Part shown: piece by piece, positions 1 through 6,373 of the stretch
How positions within the stretch are numbered: the first letter of the stretch is position 1
Layout: every line of letters begins with the position of its first letter
IMG/VR virus record: IMGVR_UViG_3300025118_004681
Location: 1 to 20,278 of that record
Strand: one strand, 5' to 3'
Source of the DNA: a virus
Length of the DNA stretch: 20,278 nucleotides
Notes under the pieces: generated by a model
Databases searched by the model: none
Seen by the model: the letters and a program-made list of their open reading frames with translations, nothing else
Told to the model about the DNA's origin: nothing
Made by a program: the position numbers and the translations under genes

Positions 1-95
1 TCGATAATTCCAAACTTATAAAAACCGGAATAAAAATGAGGGATACTGAAGAGGCGATAATTGAATCCCTAAAGTACTGGACGGAGGTAAATTAA
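1..95 (+). CDS. C-terminal end of an RmlD-like sugar reductase/epimerase (partial)
   Basis: A reading frame open from the left edge (codons in register from base 3) ends in TAA at 93-95. Its last 30 residues begin DNSKLIKTGIKMRDTEEA and end near YWTEVN. That pattern, a DNSK followed by a short G-I-K turn and a closing acidic helix, matches the C-terminal end of dTDP-4-dehydrorhamnose reductase (RmlD) and related extended short-chain dehydrogenases. Such enzymes reduce or epimerise nucleotide-activated sugars in the cytoplasm. An RmlB-like dehydratase at 3337 in the same block supports a deoxysugar role. No catalytic residues lie in this fragment, so the family call is tentative. Confidence 0.5.
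   Translation, partial: DNSKLIKTGIKMRDTEEAIIESLKYWTEVN
83..88 (+). promoter_or_regulatory. Strong Shine-Dalgarno sequence GGAGGT
   Basis: GGAGGT lies 10 bases before the ATG at 99, inside the last codons of the upstream gene. It is one of the very few consensus-like ribosome sites in the window. It does not serve the next large gene (ATG 128) directly, because that spacing is about 39 bases. It fits the 10-codon leader frame at 99-131. Confidence 0.45.
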
Positions 96-98
96 TTA

Positions 99-131
99 AT
101 GAAGATTACGGCATTACGCAACTCGCAATGA
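99..131 (+). CDS. Possible 10-residue leader ORF coupled to the next gene
   Basis: ATG at 99 opens a 10-codon frame (MKITALRNSQ) that stops at TGA 129-131. The stop overlaps the ATG (128-130) of the following nucleotidyltransferase in an ATGA arrangement. The leader has the strong ribosome site (83-88), while ATG 128 has none. The arrangement therefore fits translational coupling: ribosomes load at the leader and reinitiate at 128. The peptide itself matches nothing I recognise. It may be only a ribosome-delivery device or a chance ORF. Confidence 0.3.
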   Translation: MKITALRNSQ

Positions 132-541
132 AAAAAATTGTTTATCTCCCCGGAGTTTGGGACCTACTTCACGTAGGGCACTTAAATGTCATAAGAAGAG
201 CGAGCCTATTCGGGGACTACTTGATAGTAGGCGTCTGTAATGACGAGATAGCAATGGAGACTAAAAAACATAACGTAGTCATAAATCAACGTGATAGAGC
301 AGACTTGTTATTAGGAATAAAATATGTTGATGAGGTTTTTATTTATGAAAACGTTGACCAATCAGAACAATTAAAAATGCTAACTCCGGATATTTTTGCT
401 ATAGGAGAAGACTTTGGGGAACAAGGAGTGCCCGAACACGAATTAGCTTTAATATACTGCAAAGAAAATAATATAACAATAAAAAGAATCCCAAGACTTA
501 AGGGGATATCTACTTCTAAAATTAAAAGCGGCATAAACTAA
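128..541 (+). CDS. Cytidylyltransferase-like enzyme (TagD/RfaE-C type)
   Basis: A small nucleotidyltransferase of 137 residues, close to the usual size of glycerol-3-phosphate cytidylyltransferase (TagD, about 130). The N-terminus YLPGVWDLLHVGHL (6-19) carries the HxGH nucleotide-binding motif (H15-V-G-H18). The C-terminal GISTSKIK (126-133) matches the family's ISTT/S signature, and R55 sits in the usual NxRDR segment. Members join CTP (or another NTP) to a sugar or polyol phosphate to make an activated donor in the cytoplasm. The polyol or sugar substrate cannot be read from sequence. The racemase gene begins at once after its stop codon (TAA 539-541, ATG 542). Confidence 0.85.
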   Translation: MKKIVYLPGVWDLLHVGHLNVIRRASLFGDYLIVGVCNDEIAMETKKHNVVINQRDRADLLLGIKYVDEVFIYENVDQSEQLKMLTPDIFAIGEDFGEQGVPEHELALIYCKENNITIKRIPRLKGISTSKIKSGIN

Positions 542-1237
542 ATGAAAACCGTGGGAATATTGGGAGGTATGGGGCCTTACGCTAGTTTAGAATTTTTTAG
601 AAAAATTTTAGAAATAACTAGTCCCGAAAAAGAAAAAGATCACGTCAGAATAATTCTCGACAATAACCCTCAAATTCCCAGTAGAAACAGGCATTTTATA
701 TTTAATGAGGAGTCTCCAGTACCAGCCATGATTGACTCAATAAATAAATTAGTTAATTATCCTGTAGACTCCATTTATGTCCCTTGCAACAGTGCGTCTT
801 ATTTCATACCGGAAATAAAAGAAACAATTGACTTCAATATCGTAAATACTATTGAAATTACATCTAACGCAGTAAAAGACAATATAGACAAAGGAGAAGT
901 TCTGGTATTGGGAGCATACATAGTAAGGAACAAATCCCCTTATAAACCGTTTTTAGAATCTTTTGGATATGAATACCTAGAGCCAGACGAAGAGATACAA
1001 TCACTAACAGAAAAAACATTGTACGCAACGAAGGATAATAAAATGGATGACGCAGCCAAGGCGACTGAAAGAATTTTAAATATTATACCTAATAAATTTC
1101 CTCAAATCAAAGCGATTGTATTAGCTTGCACAGAGCTATGTATAGCGTTCGATCATTATTCGTTCAGTTGGTTCTGTCCGGTAATAGACTCTAATCATGA
1201 ATTAGCAAAACATTTAGTATCTTATGCCAAACGATAA
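542..1237 (+). CDS. Aspartate/glutamate racemase family protein
   Basis: 231 residues, the normal length for the Asp/Glu/hydantoin racemase superfamily. The N-terminal GILGGMGPYAS (5-15) is the family's GGMGP signature. Both catalytic cysteines appear to be present: C82 in VPCNSAS and C196 in VLACTELC. The enzyme should interconvert L- and D-aspartate or glutamate without cofactor. The gene starts directly after the nucleotidyltransferase stop, and its own 3' end overlaps the methyltransferase by 14 bases, so it is an integral part of the operon. A phage racemase in a sugar cassette suggests a D-amino acid used to decorate a glycan, but host peptidoglycan metabolism or a dead-end moron gene are also possible. 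Confidence 0.85.
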   Translation: MKTVGILGGMGPYASLEFFRKILEITSPEKEKDHVRIILDNNPQIPSRNRHFIFNEESPVPAMIDSINKLVNYPVDSIYVPCNSASYFIPEIKETIDFNIVNTIEITSNAVKDNIDKGEVLVLGAYIVRNKSPYKPFLESFGYEYLEPDEEIQSLTEKTLYATKDNKMDDAAKATERILNIIPNKFPQIKAIVLACTELCIAFDHYSFSWFCPVIDSNHELAKHLVSYAKR

Positions 1238-1871
1238 AGTAACAAGTGGAATATACAACAGAGCAGCAAGCAAAGGGTTTGTGCCCGGACGCGAGAAGCT
1301 TTCTCCAGATAATGATATGACAAATTTTGATAAAGAGTTTATACTGGAACGCGCTAACCATGAATCTCAGATTTTAGATTTAGGTAGTGGCTCTGGGCTG
1401 ATCGTTAATAAAATAGAGCCATACGTAGGAAAAATTGTATGTGTTGAGCTTTTTGAGGAATTTTCTAAGTTTATAAAAAAATCGAGTAAGGTTGAAGTAA
1501 TTAATACTAATCTTTTGGATTTTAAAATAGATCAACAATTCGATATGGTTACGGCTTTCGGGGTAATGCACCACTTCGATGAAGACGAAGCGGCTGAAAT
1601 TTATAAAAACTGTTTTTCCATGCTTAAAGAGGGGGGAGCCTTCATAGTCAAAAATCAATTTGGAATAAGTGAAAAAGTTATCGTAGATGGCTTCTCGAAA
1701 GCTCTTGGAGAGGATTACTATGGAAACTATAGATTAACAATTGAAGAAGTTCAGATGCTCAAACAAGTCGGCTTTGATAAAGTAGAAAGGCATGATATAT
1801 ATCCCGCAGAATATAATAGATGGGACAATACCCATTTTTACGCACTTGTTGCCCATAAGAGGATGCGATGA
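1224..1871 (+). CDS. Class I SAM-dependent methyltransferase
   Basis: 215 residues. Motif I is ILDLGSGSGLI (about 50-60), which binds S-adenosylmethionine. It is followed by an acidic strand end (VCVELFEE) and the later motif FDMVTAFGVMHHF (about 106-118), typical of Methyltransf_11/25 small-molecule enzymes. The protein lacks DNA-methyltransferase motifs such as DPPY. With sugar genes on both sides it probably methylates a sugar or a sugar-linked group. ATG 1224 overlaps the racemase end. No Shine-Dalgarno is visible, so translation is likely coupled. Confidence 0.85.
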   Translation: MPNDKVTSGIYNRAASKGFVPGREKLSPDNDMTNFDKEFILERANHESQILDLGSGSGLIVNKIEPYVGKIVCVELFEEFSKFIKKSSKVEVINTNLLDFKIDQQFDMVTAFGVMHHFDEDEAAEIYKNCFSMLKEGGAFIVKNQFGISEKVIVDGFSKALGEDYYGNYRLTIEEVQMLKQVGFDKVERHDIYPAEYNRWDNTHFYALVAHKRMR

Positions 1872-1972
1872 AGAAAGATTTCGAAAAAAAATACAAAACA
1901 ACTAGAGATACTCAAAATTTAGAATATAGTTTAACAAATGGAACGTTCATCAGAAGAAAAACTAGCGTTTAG
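1868..1972 (+). CDS. Small ORF of 34 residues bridging methyltransferase and LicD genes
   Basis: ATG 1868 overlaps the methyltransferase stop (ATGA). The frame runs to TAG at 1970-1972, overlapping the start of the LicD-like gene by 35 bases in another register. The peptide is lysine-rich and polar (begins MKKDFEKKYKTTRD), with no recognisable domain, signal or membrane segment. It would fill the 66-base gap between two otherwise packed genes, and the ATGA junction is the style used elsewhere in this window. The large overlap with the next gene argues against it. It could also be a decayed 5' extension. Confidence 0.25.
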   Translation: MKKDFEKKYKTTRDTQNLEYSLTNGTFIRRKTSV

Positions 1973-2618
1973 AAATTATTGGGAAAACGAAACAGAATTT
2001 AATAATTTTATTAAATTATTTCGAGACGTTTATCTTTTTTTAGAGAGAAATGAATCCGCTCCCTGTACATGCTTTGGCACGTTATTGGGCGCAGTAAGAA
2101 ACGGGAGACAGATTCCGTGGGACGGAGACGCTGACCTTTTTGTGGATAAAAATCGCTTTTTTGAAATAAAAGAAAAATTTGAACTTTTCTTAAAGAGCCA
2201 AGGGTATGAAATTATAGCTGATGGCTCGCATAATTTTAAAATTTATCGGAAAGATTCAGTGGCGTCCGGTCCATTCAAATGGCCTTGGATAGATATAGAC
2301 TTTATAGGAGAAGATGAAGAAAATGTTACTTTTTATATAAATATCGGAGCCCCTTTCTCTCGCCATTTGAGAGGAGACGTTTTTCCGTTTAAAAAAATTA
2401 CTTACGAGGGAATGATTGTGAATTGCCCAAATAATCCCAAAGCCCTTCTTGACAGTTGGTATCCAAATTGGGAAGAGATTTATCAATCTGCAAAAGTTAA
2501 TCACCAAACGACGAAGTGGTATGGTAAAAGGTATAACAAATCAATACGCTCTTTGCAGTTACCCACCTCTATAGCGAACCACGATTACAGACCAATTGAG
2601 GAAGAGGATAGCCAGTGA
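1938..2618 (+). CDS. LicD-family nucleotidyltransferase-fold protein
   Basis: 226 residues. The signature FGTLLGAVRNGRQIPWDGDA (46-65) is the LicD core: a glycine-rich helix start followed by an acidic D62-G-D64-A-D66 metal site. LicD relatives transfer phosphocholine or other phospho-groups to surface glycans (LPS, teichoic acid), and many phages and marine bacteria carry homologues of unknown substrate. The start at ATG 1938 is forced by in-frame stops at 1920 and 1932. The 3' end overlaps the next gene (GTGA at 2615-2618). It pairs naturally with the CTP-type nucleotidyltransferase at 128, which could supply an activated phospho-donor. Confidence 0.8.
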   Translation: MERSSEEKLAFRNYWENETEFNNFIKLFRDVYLFLERNESAPCTCFGTLLGAVRNGRQIPWDGDADLFVDKNRFFEIKEKFELFLKSQGYEIIADGSHNFKIYRKDSVASGPFKWPWIDIDFIGEDEENVTFYINIGAPFSRHLRGDVFPFKKITYEGMIVNCPNNPKALLDSWYPNWEEIYQSAKVNHQTTKWYGKRYNKSIRSLQLPTSIANHDYRPIEEEDSQ

Positions 2619-3334
2619 TTGAAATAATTTGCGTTACTTATAATCACGGAGAAAAATTGAAATGTTTTATCAACTCCATCAAGGCTCAATCAGATTCCCG
2701 ATGGCTCTTGCACATTATTCACGATGGTAAAGACGATGTTTTTCATAGTCTGAAAGACGACCTTGAGAAGCATGGGTATCTTAATGATAAAGTAATCTTA
2801 TCCGCCACAGAAAAAAGATATAATGATTTTGGGCATTCTTTAAGAGACTATGGCCTTAAAAATCCCATCGGTGATTCAGAGTATATAGTCATCACTAATG
2901 GAGATAATTATTATGCTCCGACATTGATCGAGACCTTACACTCTAAATTCCCCGCCGGGAAAGTAGACCCCCAGCATGAGCCCATCGCGCAGCCAGCGGT
3001 TGAGCGCATCGAGCGAGGCACGGACGTCATTGGCATTGAGCTGACCCTCGCCAATGAAGATAGACCCGATATGATAATGTGGGACTTAATTAGTCACCAC
3101 TCTCATATGAATTGGAATTTTGACAGGAATGAGCCTTACGGCGTATTGGATACCGAACTTAAAGAAGCTTGTGTAGATATGGGAAGCGTTGCGATGAGAA
3201 CAGAAATAGCACAAAAAGTAGGGTTTAATTCTAGAGTATTTGCTGGGGATTGGCACTATTTTAATGAATGCTATAAGAGCTTAGAAAAACCAATAGTATT
3301 AAAAATACCTCAAATTCTTTTGGTACATAATTAA
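2615..3334 (+). CDS. GT2-like glycosyltransferase with a GC-rich insert
   Basis: 239 residues from a GTG start that has a good ribosome site (GAGGAAGAGG, 2599-2608) and a GTGA overlap with the LicD gene. The N-terminus IEIICVTYNHGEKL (2-15) and ITNGDNYYAPTLIE (93-106, with N95-G-D97 in the DxD position) are hallmarks of glycosyltransferase family 2 A-fold enzymes. The later segment VDMGSVAMRTEIAQKVGF fits the same fold. Residues about 113-149 are encoded by an unusually GC-rich stretch with foreign codon use, and they sit where relatives are expected to have a short loop. The acceptor is unknown. The insert may be tolerated as a surface loop or may have damaged the enzyme. Confidence 0.75.
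   Translation: MIEIICVTYNHGEKLKCFINSIKAQSDSRWLLHIIHDGKDDVFHSLKDDLEKHGYLNDKVILSATEKRYNDFGHSLRDYGLKNPIGDSEYIVITNGDNYYAPTLIETLHSKFPAGKVDPQHEPIAQPAVERIERGTDVIGIELTLANEDRPDMIMWDLISHHSHMNWNFDRNEPYGVLDTELKEACVDMGSVAMRTEIAQKVGFNSRVFAGDWHYFNECYKSLEKPIVLKIPQILLVHN
2950..3056 (+). other. GC-rich in-frame insert inside the glycosyltransferase gene
   Basis: By hand count 70 of 107 bases are G or C (about 65%), against A/T-rich sequence on both sides. Codons switch to forms such as CCC, GCC, CTG, ACC and GCG that the neighbouring genes avoid, then return abruptly to A/T-ending codons. The reading frame stays open through the segment (residues about 113-148). It holds short inverted repeats: TTCCC/GGGAA around 2948-2962, and CATTGGC (3028-3034) with GCCAATG (3050-3056). 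The origin is unknown: a small mobile or palindromic element, a recombined fragment, or an assembly chimera. Confidence 0.6.
3028..3056 (+). repeat. Perfect 7-base inverted repeat at the end of the GC-rich insert
   Basis: CATTGGC at 3028-3034 is the exact reverse complement of GCCAATG at 3050-3056. A further GAG/CTC pair (3038-3040 with 3047-3049) could extend the stem past a three-base bulge. It closes the GC-rich segment on its right side, which is suggestive of an element boundary, although short inverted repeats also occur by chance. Confidence 0.5.
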
Positions 3335-3336
3335 AT

Positions 3337-4293
3337 ATGAATATTCTAGTAACCGGAGGATGTGGATTTATAGGTTCTAATTTTATAGAACATATAATCG
3401 AAAAGAAAGATGTGCAGAAAGTGATAAATGTAGATCGCCTATCTTACGCTGCATCTTTAGATAATACAAAAAGTTTTGAAAGTCATCCTAAATACCTTTT
3501 GGAAAAATATAATCTTTCAGATTACAATAACGTTTACGATACCTTCTACAAACACGACATTACTCATGTCGTTCATCTAGCAGCCGAGTCTCACGTAGAC
3601 AACTCTATAAAAGGGTCAAAAGAATTTGTAGACTCCAATATAATTGGCACACACGCCCTCCTTGAAGCTGCTAAAAAATTTAACGCTAGGTTTCATCACG
3701 TTTCAACTGATGAAGTATATGGAGAAGCTAAAGAGGGGGAAAGGTTCACTGAAGAAACTCCCTATAGTCCTCGTAATCCTTATTCAGCGACCAAAGCTTC
3801 GTCGGATTTTTTAGTGAGGGCTTACGCTAACACTCACGAGCTTAAAACTACTATCTCTAATTGCTCTAATAATTATGGGCCTAATCAACACGAAGAAAAA
3901 TTTATCCCCACAATTATAAAAAAACTTTTAAATAATGAATTAGTTCCAGTTTATGGTGAAGGCACTAATGTTAGAGATTGGATATACGTGAAAGATCATT
4001 GCGAAGCTATTTGGCGAATTTTAAGCAAAGGAAAAATAGGAGAGACTTATTTGGTTGGAGCTAATTGCGAAAAAAGTAATTTACAAGTTGTAATGCAAAT
4101 ATGTGAAGCTCTTGACAAAAGCTACGCTTCATCAATTGAATTCGTAGAAGACAGAGCGGGTCATGATTATCGCTACGCTATTAACCCCTCAAAGATAGAA
4201 AAAAAATTAAAATGGAAATCTAAAATAGATTTTAATAAAGGACTTTTCTTTACTTTAAAATATTATTCTGAAAAATTCACTTCCGAAGTGTAA
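3337..4293 (+). CDS. rmlB: dTDP-glucose 4,6-dehydratase-like (RmlB)
   Basis: 318 residues, slightly shorter than typical RmlB (about 330-360). It is an extended short-chain dehydrogenase: NAD-binding VTGGCGFIGSNF (5-16), HLAAESHVDNSI (80-91), catalytic STDEVYGE (123-130, with T124-D125-E126) and the active-site YSATK (Y149, K153). The TDE triad is specific to the 4,6-dehydratases, which convert dTDP-glucose to dTDP-4-keto-6-deoxyglucose, the entry to rhamnose and many deoxysugars. The RmlD-like tail at the left edge fits the same pathway. No RmlA or RmlC is seen here, so the host or another phage region would have to supply the missing steps. Confidence 0.88.
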   Translation: MNILVTGGCGFIGSNFIEHIIEKKDVQKVINVDRLSYAASLDNTKSFESHPKYLLEKYNLSDYNNVYDTFYKHDITHVVHLAAESHVDNSIKGSKEFVDSNIIGTHALLEAAKKFNARFHHVSTDEVYGEAKEGERFTEETPYSPRNPYSATKASSDFLVRAYANTHELKTTISNCSNNYGPNQHEEKFIPTIIKKLLNNELVPVYGEGTNVRDWIYVKDHCEAIWRILSKGKIGETYLVGANCEKSNLQVVMQICEALDKSYASSIEFVEDRAGHDYRYAINPSKIEKKLKWKSKIDFNKGLFFTLKYYSEKFTSEV

Positions 4294-4302
4294 TATAGTT
4301 TG

Positions 4303-5112
4303 ATGAGAAAAAAATCAGTAAGCTCCAAAAGAGCTTCGACGAACTTGGCCTCTGACTCAAAAGGGACAATTAAAATCAGAGGAGGAAAAGAAGTAGCCAA
4401 AGACCTGAACAAAAATATCGAAAAGATAATTGTAGAAAACCCCACAAGAAAACAAATCAAACTTAATCAATTTCCTTGGACTGAAAAGCAAAAAGAATTT
4501 TTTAAGGTAGCGTTAAACCCTCACACTAAAATAGTTTTTGTAAGTGGACCCGCAGGGACTTCCAAAACCCTTTTATCCGTATACTGCGGTCTTCAGCTTC
4601 TAAATATGAAGGCTTCATCAGATATAATGTATCTTCGCTCGGCGGTAGAGAGCTCAGATAAGAGTTTGGGCTTTTTGCCGGGGTCAGCAGAAGAAAAGCT
4701 AAGATTTTACAATCTACCTTTTTTAGACAAGTTAGACGAACTCTTAACCGAAACCAAGCCTGAGAAGCTGGAAGACGAAGGGAGAGTAAGTATGTTTCCG
4801 GTTAATTTTGCGAGGGGAATGAACTGGAAAGATAAATGCATAATTCTAGACGAGGCTCAAAACTCTACAATTAAAGAAATCACCACAGTCTTAACGAGAC
4901 TCGGAGAAAATAGCCGTTGTTTTATACTTGCTGACCCCCTTCAAACTGACCTGAGGAATGGAGGCGTGGGAGGCTTTGAAAAAATGTTTAAATTATTCTC
5001 CGACGAAGAAAGTGCTGGTCATGGGGTCTATAATTTCGAATTTACAGAAGAAGATATTATGAGGTCTGATTTAGTAAGGTTTTTAGTTAAAAAATTAAAA
5101 GAGTTATATTAA
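4303..5112 (+). CDS. phoH: PhoH-like ATPase
   Basis: 269 residues from ATG 4303; a TTG lies one codon earlier at 4300. Walker A is GPAGTSKT (82-89), and Walker B is IILDEAQN (180-187). YLRSAVES and INFARG-like NFARGMNW are typical PhoH landmarks, as is the FILADPLQTD sensor segment. PhoH proteins are P-loop ATPases related to superfamily 1 helicases, very common in marine phages. Their phage role is unsettled (RNA metabolism or phosphate stress have been proposed). The first 50 residues are basic and probably disordered. It closes the left-hand + strand block, and its last 9 bases overlap a minus-strand ORF. Confidence 0.93.
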   Translation: MRKKSVSSKRASTNLASDSKGTIKIRGGKEVAKDLNKNIEKIIVENPTRKQIKLNQFPWTEKQKEFFKVALNPHTKIVFVSGPAGTSKTLLSVYCGLQLLNMKASSDIMYLRSAVESSDKSLGFLPGSAEEKLRFYNLPFLDKLDELLTETKPEKLEDEGRVSMFPVNFARGMNWKDKCIILDEAQNSTIKEITTVLTRLGENSRCFILADPLQTDLRNGGVGGFEKMFKLFSDEESAGHGVYNFEFTEEDIMRSDLVRFLVKKLKELY

Positions 5113-5120
5113 ATTTTTTT
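5089..5120 (+). terminator. Weak A/T-only hairpin with T-run after phoH
   Basis: AAAAAATTAA (5089-5098) can pair with TTAAATTTTTT (5109-5119), with one bulged base and a loop of about 10. Seven Ts (5114-5120) follow the phoH stop. The stem has no G-C pairs, so it would be weak. It is the only terminator-like structure between phoH and the next + strand promoter, and it lies between convergent genes, where a bidirectional terminator would be useful. Confidence 0.25.
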
Positions 5121-5274
5121 CTATATTATCTAGGGATTCTTTAGCTAACTTGTTTATTAAAGCTGCTGATTGAGAGATGTTTTTGTCAGCGTGCTTACAT
5201 AAGGGGTAGGAAATTTCTAATATTTTTTTTAATTTATTAATATTTGAGTGTAAATATTTATTTGAAGTTTTCAT
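5104..5274 (-). CDS. Small minus-strand protein of 56 residues, unknown
   Basis: The complement of 5272-5274 is ATG, and a frame of 56 codons runs leftward to TAA (complement of 5104-5106), overlapping the phoH stop by 9 bases. The peptide (begins MKTSNKYLHSNINKLKK) is helical and basic in its first third, with heptad-like leucine and isoleucine spacing, one cysteine and no signal or membrane segment. It occupies most of the only long gap in the window, and TATAAT lies 6 bases before its ATG. It is the only minus-strand gene I can support. I do not recognise it. A small regulator or an inhibitor of host proteins would fit its size and its divergent position, but an antisense RNA is the alternative. 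Confidence 0.5.
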   Translation of the reverse strand: MKTSNKYLHSNINKLKKILEISYPLCKHADKNISQSAALINKLAKESLDNIEKNLI

Positions 5275-5286
5275 GTTTTTATTATA
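5275..5286 (-). promoter_or_regulatory. Minus-strand -10 box TATAAT just before the small gene
   Basis: Read on the minus strand, TATAATAAAAAC runs straight into the ATG at 5274. Six bases between the -10 box and the start codon would place the transcription start at or next to the ATG, giving a leaderless or nearly leaderless mRNA. The 11 bases TATAATAAAAA recur on the + strand at 14531-14541, also just before a start codon. No clear -35 box is seen. Confidence 0.45.
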
Positions 5287-5309
5287 AAATAAACTAATAT
5301 TGAGAAATT
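5286..5309 (+). promoter_or_regulatory. Promoter-like motif AAAATAAACTA upstream of the regulator genes
   Basis: AAAATAAACTA (5286-5296) begins exactly 24 bases before the ATG at 5310. The same 11 bases start exactly 24 bases before the ATG at 14546. A -10-like TAATAT (5295-5300) lies 9 bases before the start. The site heads a new + strand block after the phoH gap and overlaps a divergent minus-strand TATAAT. No Shine-Dalgarno is present. Confidence 0.5.
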
Positions 5310-5684
5310 ATGAAGATATATTGTTCATCGTGCGGTAACGATAATAGTTACACTACAAACAAGCCTAATTTTTGTCAAAAGTGTGGCGCGTCTTTTAGCG
5401 CGGCCAAAGCCTCAAATACGACTTCTCCCGAAGAAGCTTTAGCTTTACCTCCAGAAGGAGAAGACGCTCAAAGCGTCCCTCCTATTAATGAATTAGATTT
5501 CGATATAGTGGGGAACGGAGCGAATCGCGGCATTTCCCTAGGAGCACTTAGCCAAATAGCTCAAAGGGAAGGAGGTTCTGCGCCTCAAAAATCTCCCAAA
5601 AAGAAAGTTCCTCGAGTATCAAAGAAAAAGGTTTTAGAGCAGTTTCTAAAAGAGGCGGGTGCTATAAGACCTAAGAATGGGTAA
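5310..5684 (+). CDS. Zinc-ribbon protein of unknown role
   Basis: 124 residues. The N-terminus forms a compact zinc ribbon, with C5-x2-C8 and C22-x2-C25 in the segment IYCSSCGN to FCQKCGASF. A low-complexity acidic and proline-containing middle (about 35-75) and a lysine-rich C-terminus (about 90-120, PKKKVPRVSKKK) follow. The layout suggests a nucleic-acid or protein adaptor. It is the first gene after a promoter-like site and overlaps the sigma-like gene by 8 bases, so the two are probably made together. A transcription accessory factor is a reasonable guess from context only. Confidence 0.7.
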   Translation: MKIYCSSCGNDNSYTTNKPNFCQKCGASFSAAKASNTTSPEEALALPPEGEDAQSVPPINELDFDIVGNGANRGISLGALSQIAQREGGSAPQKSPKKKVPRVSKKKVLEQFLKEAGAIRPKNG

Positions 5685-6372
5685 AAGAAGGAAAAAGCTA
5701 AAACCCTCTTTTGAGGAGTCTATTCCTTTAATAAACAGAGAGATAGAAAAAAGAAAGGGTCGCTGGACGCTCCATTCTTTGAGCTGGTTAGATTTTGATG
5801 ACGTAGCCCAAATAATCAAGTTGCATATTTTTAAAAAGTGGCATCTCTACAACCACTCTCACCCCTTAGCTCCTTGGTTAAATAGGATCATAACTAATCA
5901 AATTAAAAATATTATTAGAAATAATTACGGTAATTATTCTAAACCATGTGCTCGATGCGCGGCAGCGGAGCCCGAAGATAAATGCTTGGTTTACGGCAAA
6001 CAAAACGACGGATGCCCTTTAGTCGCGAAATGGGAAAAGACTAAAAAGATTGCTCATGATGTTAAAATAGCTGTGCCATTAGAGAATCATTTATTTGAAG
6101 TAAAAAGCTTAAGTTATACCGAGAACAACTTCTTTTCGAACGCGGCTAAATTACATGCGAAAATGAAGAGCGTTTTAAAGCCCTTAGAATGGAAAGTATA
6201 CGAGGCTTTGTATATAAAAAATCTCTCTGAAGAGTCTGCCGCAAAAGCGGTTGGATACAAAACTTCCGAGAAAGATAGAAAGCCGGGGTATAAACAAATT
6301 AAGAATATTCAAAAAACGATAATTACTAAGGTAAAGAAAGTTTTAGATAATAACGAAATAGATATCTTATAA
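5677..6372 (+). CDS. Sigma-70-family-like RNA polymerase factor with a cysteine cluster
   Basis: 231 residues. LDFDDVAQIIKLHIFKKWHL (38-57) and PLAPWLNRIITNQIKNIIRN (63-82) reproduce sigma region 2, with its acidic D-x-x-Q start and the W-L-x-R-I-x-x-N-x-I stretch. A C-terminal segment (about 165-225, LKPLEWKVYEALYIKNLSEE then a second helix) fits region 4. Between them lies a cysteine cluster C91, C94, C103, C113 that could bind zinc, an unusual insertion for ECF-type sigmas. If functional it would direct host RNA polymerase to phage promoters, such as those at 5286 and 14522. The upstream zinc-ribbon gene may be its partner. An unrelated HTH protein is possible. Confidence 0.65.
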   Translation: MGKRRKKLKPSFEESIPLINREIEKRKGRWTLHSLSWLDFDDVAQIIKLHIFKKWHLYNHSHPLAPWLNRIITNQIKNIIRNNYGNYSKPCARCAAAEPEDKCLVYGKQNDGCPLVAKWEKTKKIAHDVKIAVPLENHLFEVKSLSYTENNFFSNAAKLHAKMKSVLKPLEWKVYEALYIKNLSEESAAKAVGYKTSEKDRKPGYKQIKNIQKTIITKVKKVLDNNEIDIL

Positions 6373-6373
6373 T

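Noticed and set aside
1380-1658. 92-codon minus-strand frame over the methyltransferase
   Set aside because: It lies opposite motif-bearing coding sequence. Composition is typical of a shadow frame.
2964-3067. TAGACCC repeated at 2964-2970 and 3061-3067 as a target duplication around the GC-rich insert
   Set aside because: The copies are 97 bases apart, not a multiple of three, and the first lies inside the GC-rich segment. Precise insertion by this duplication would not preserve the reading frame, so the match is probably chance.
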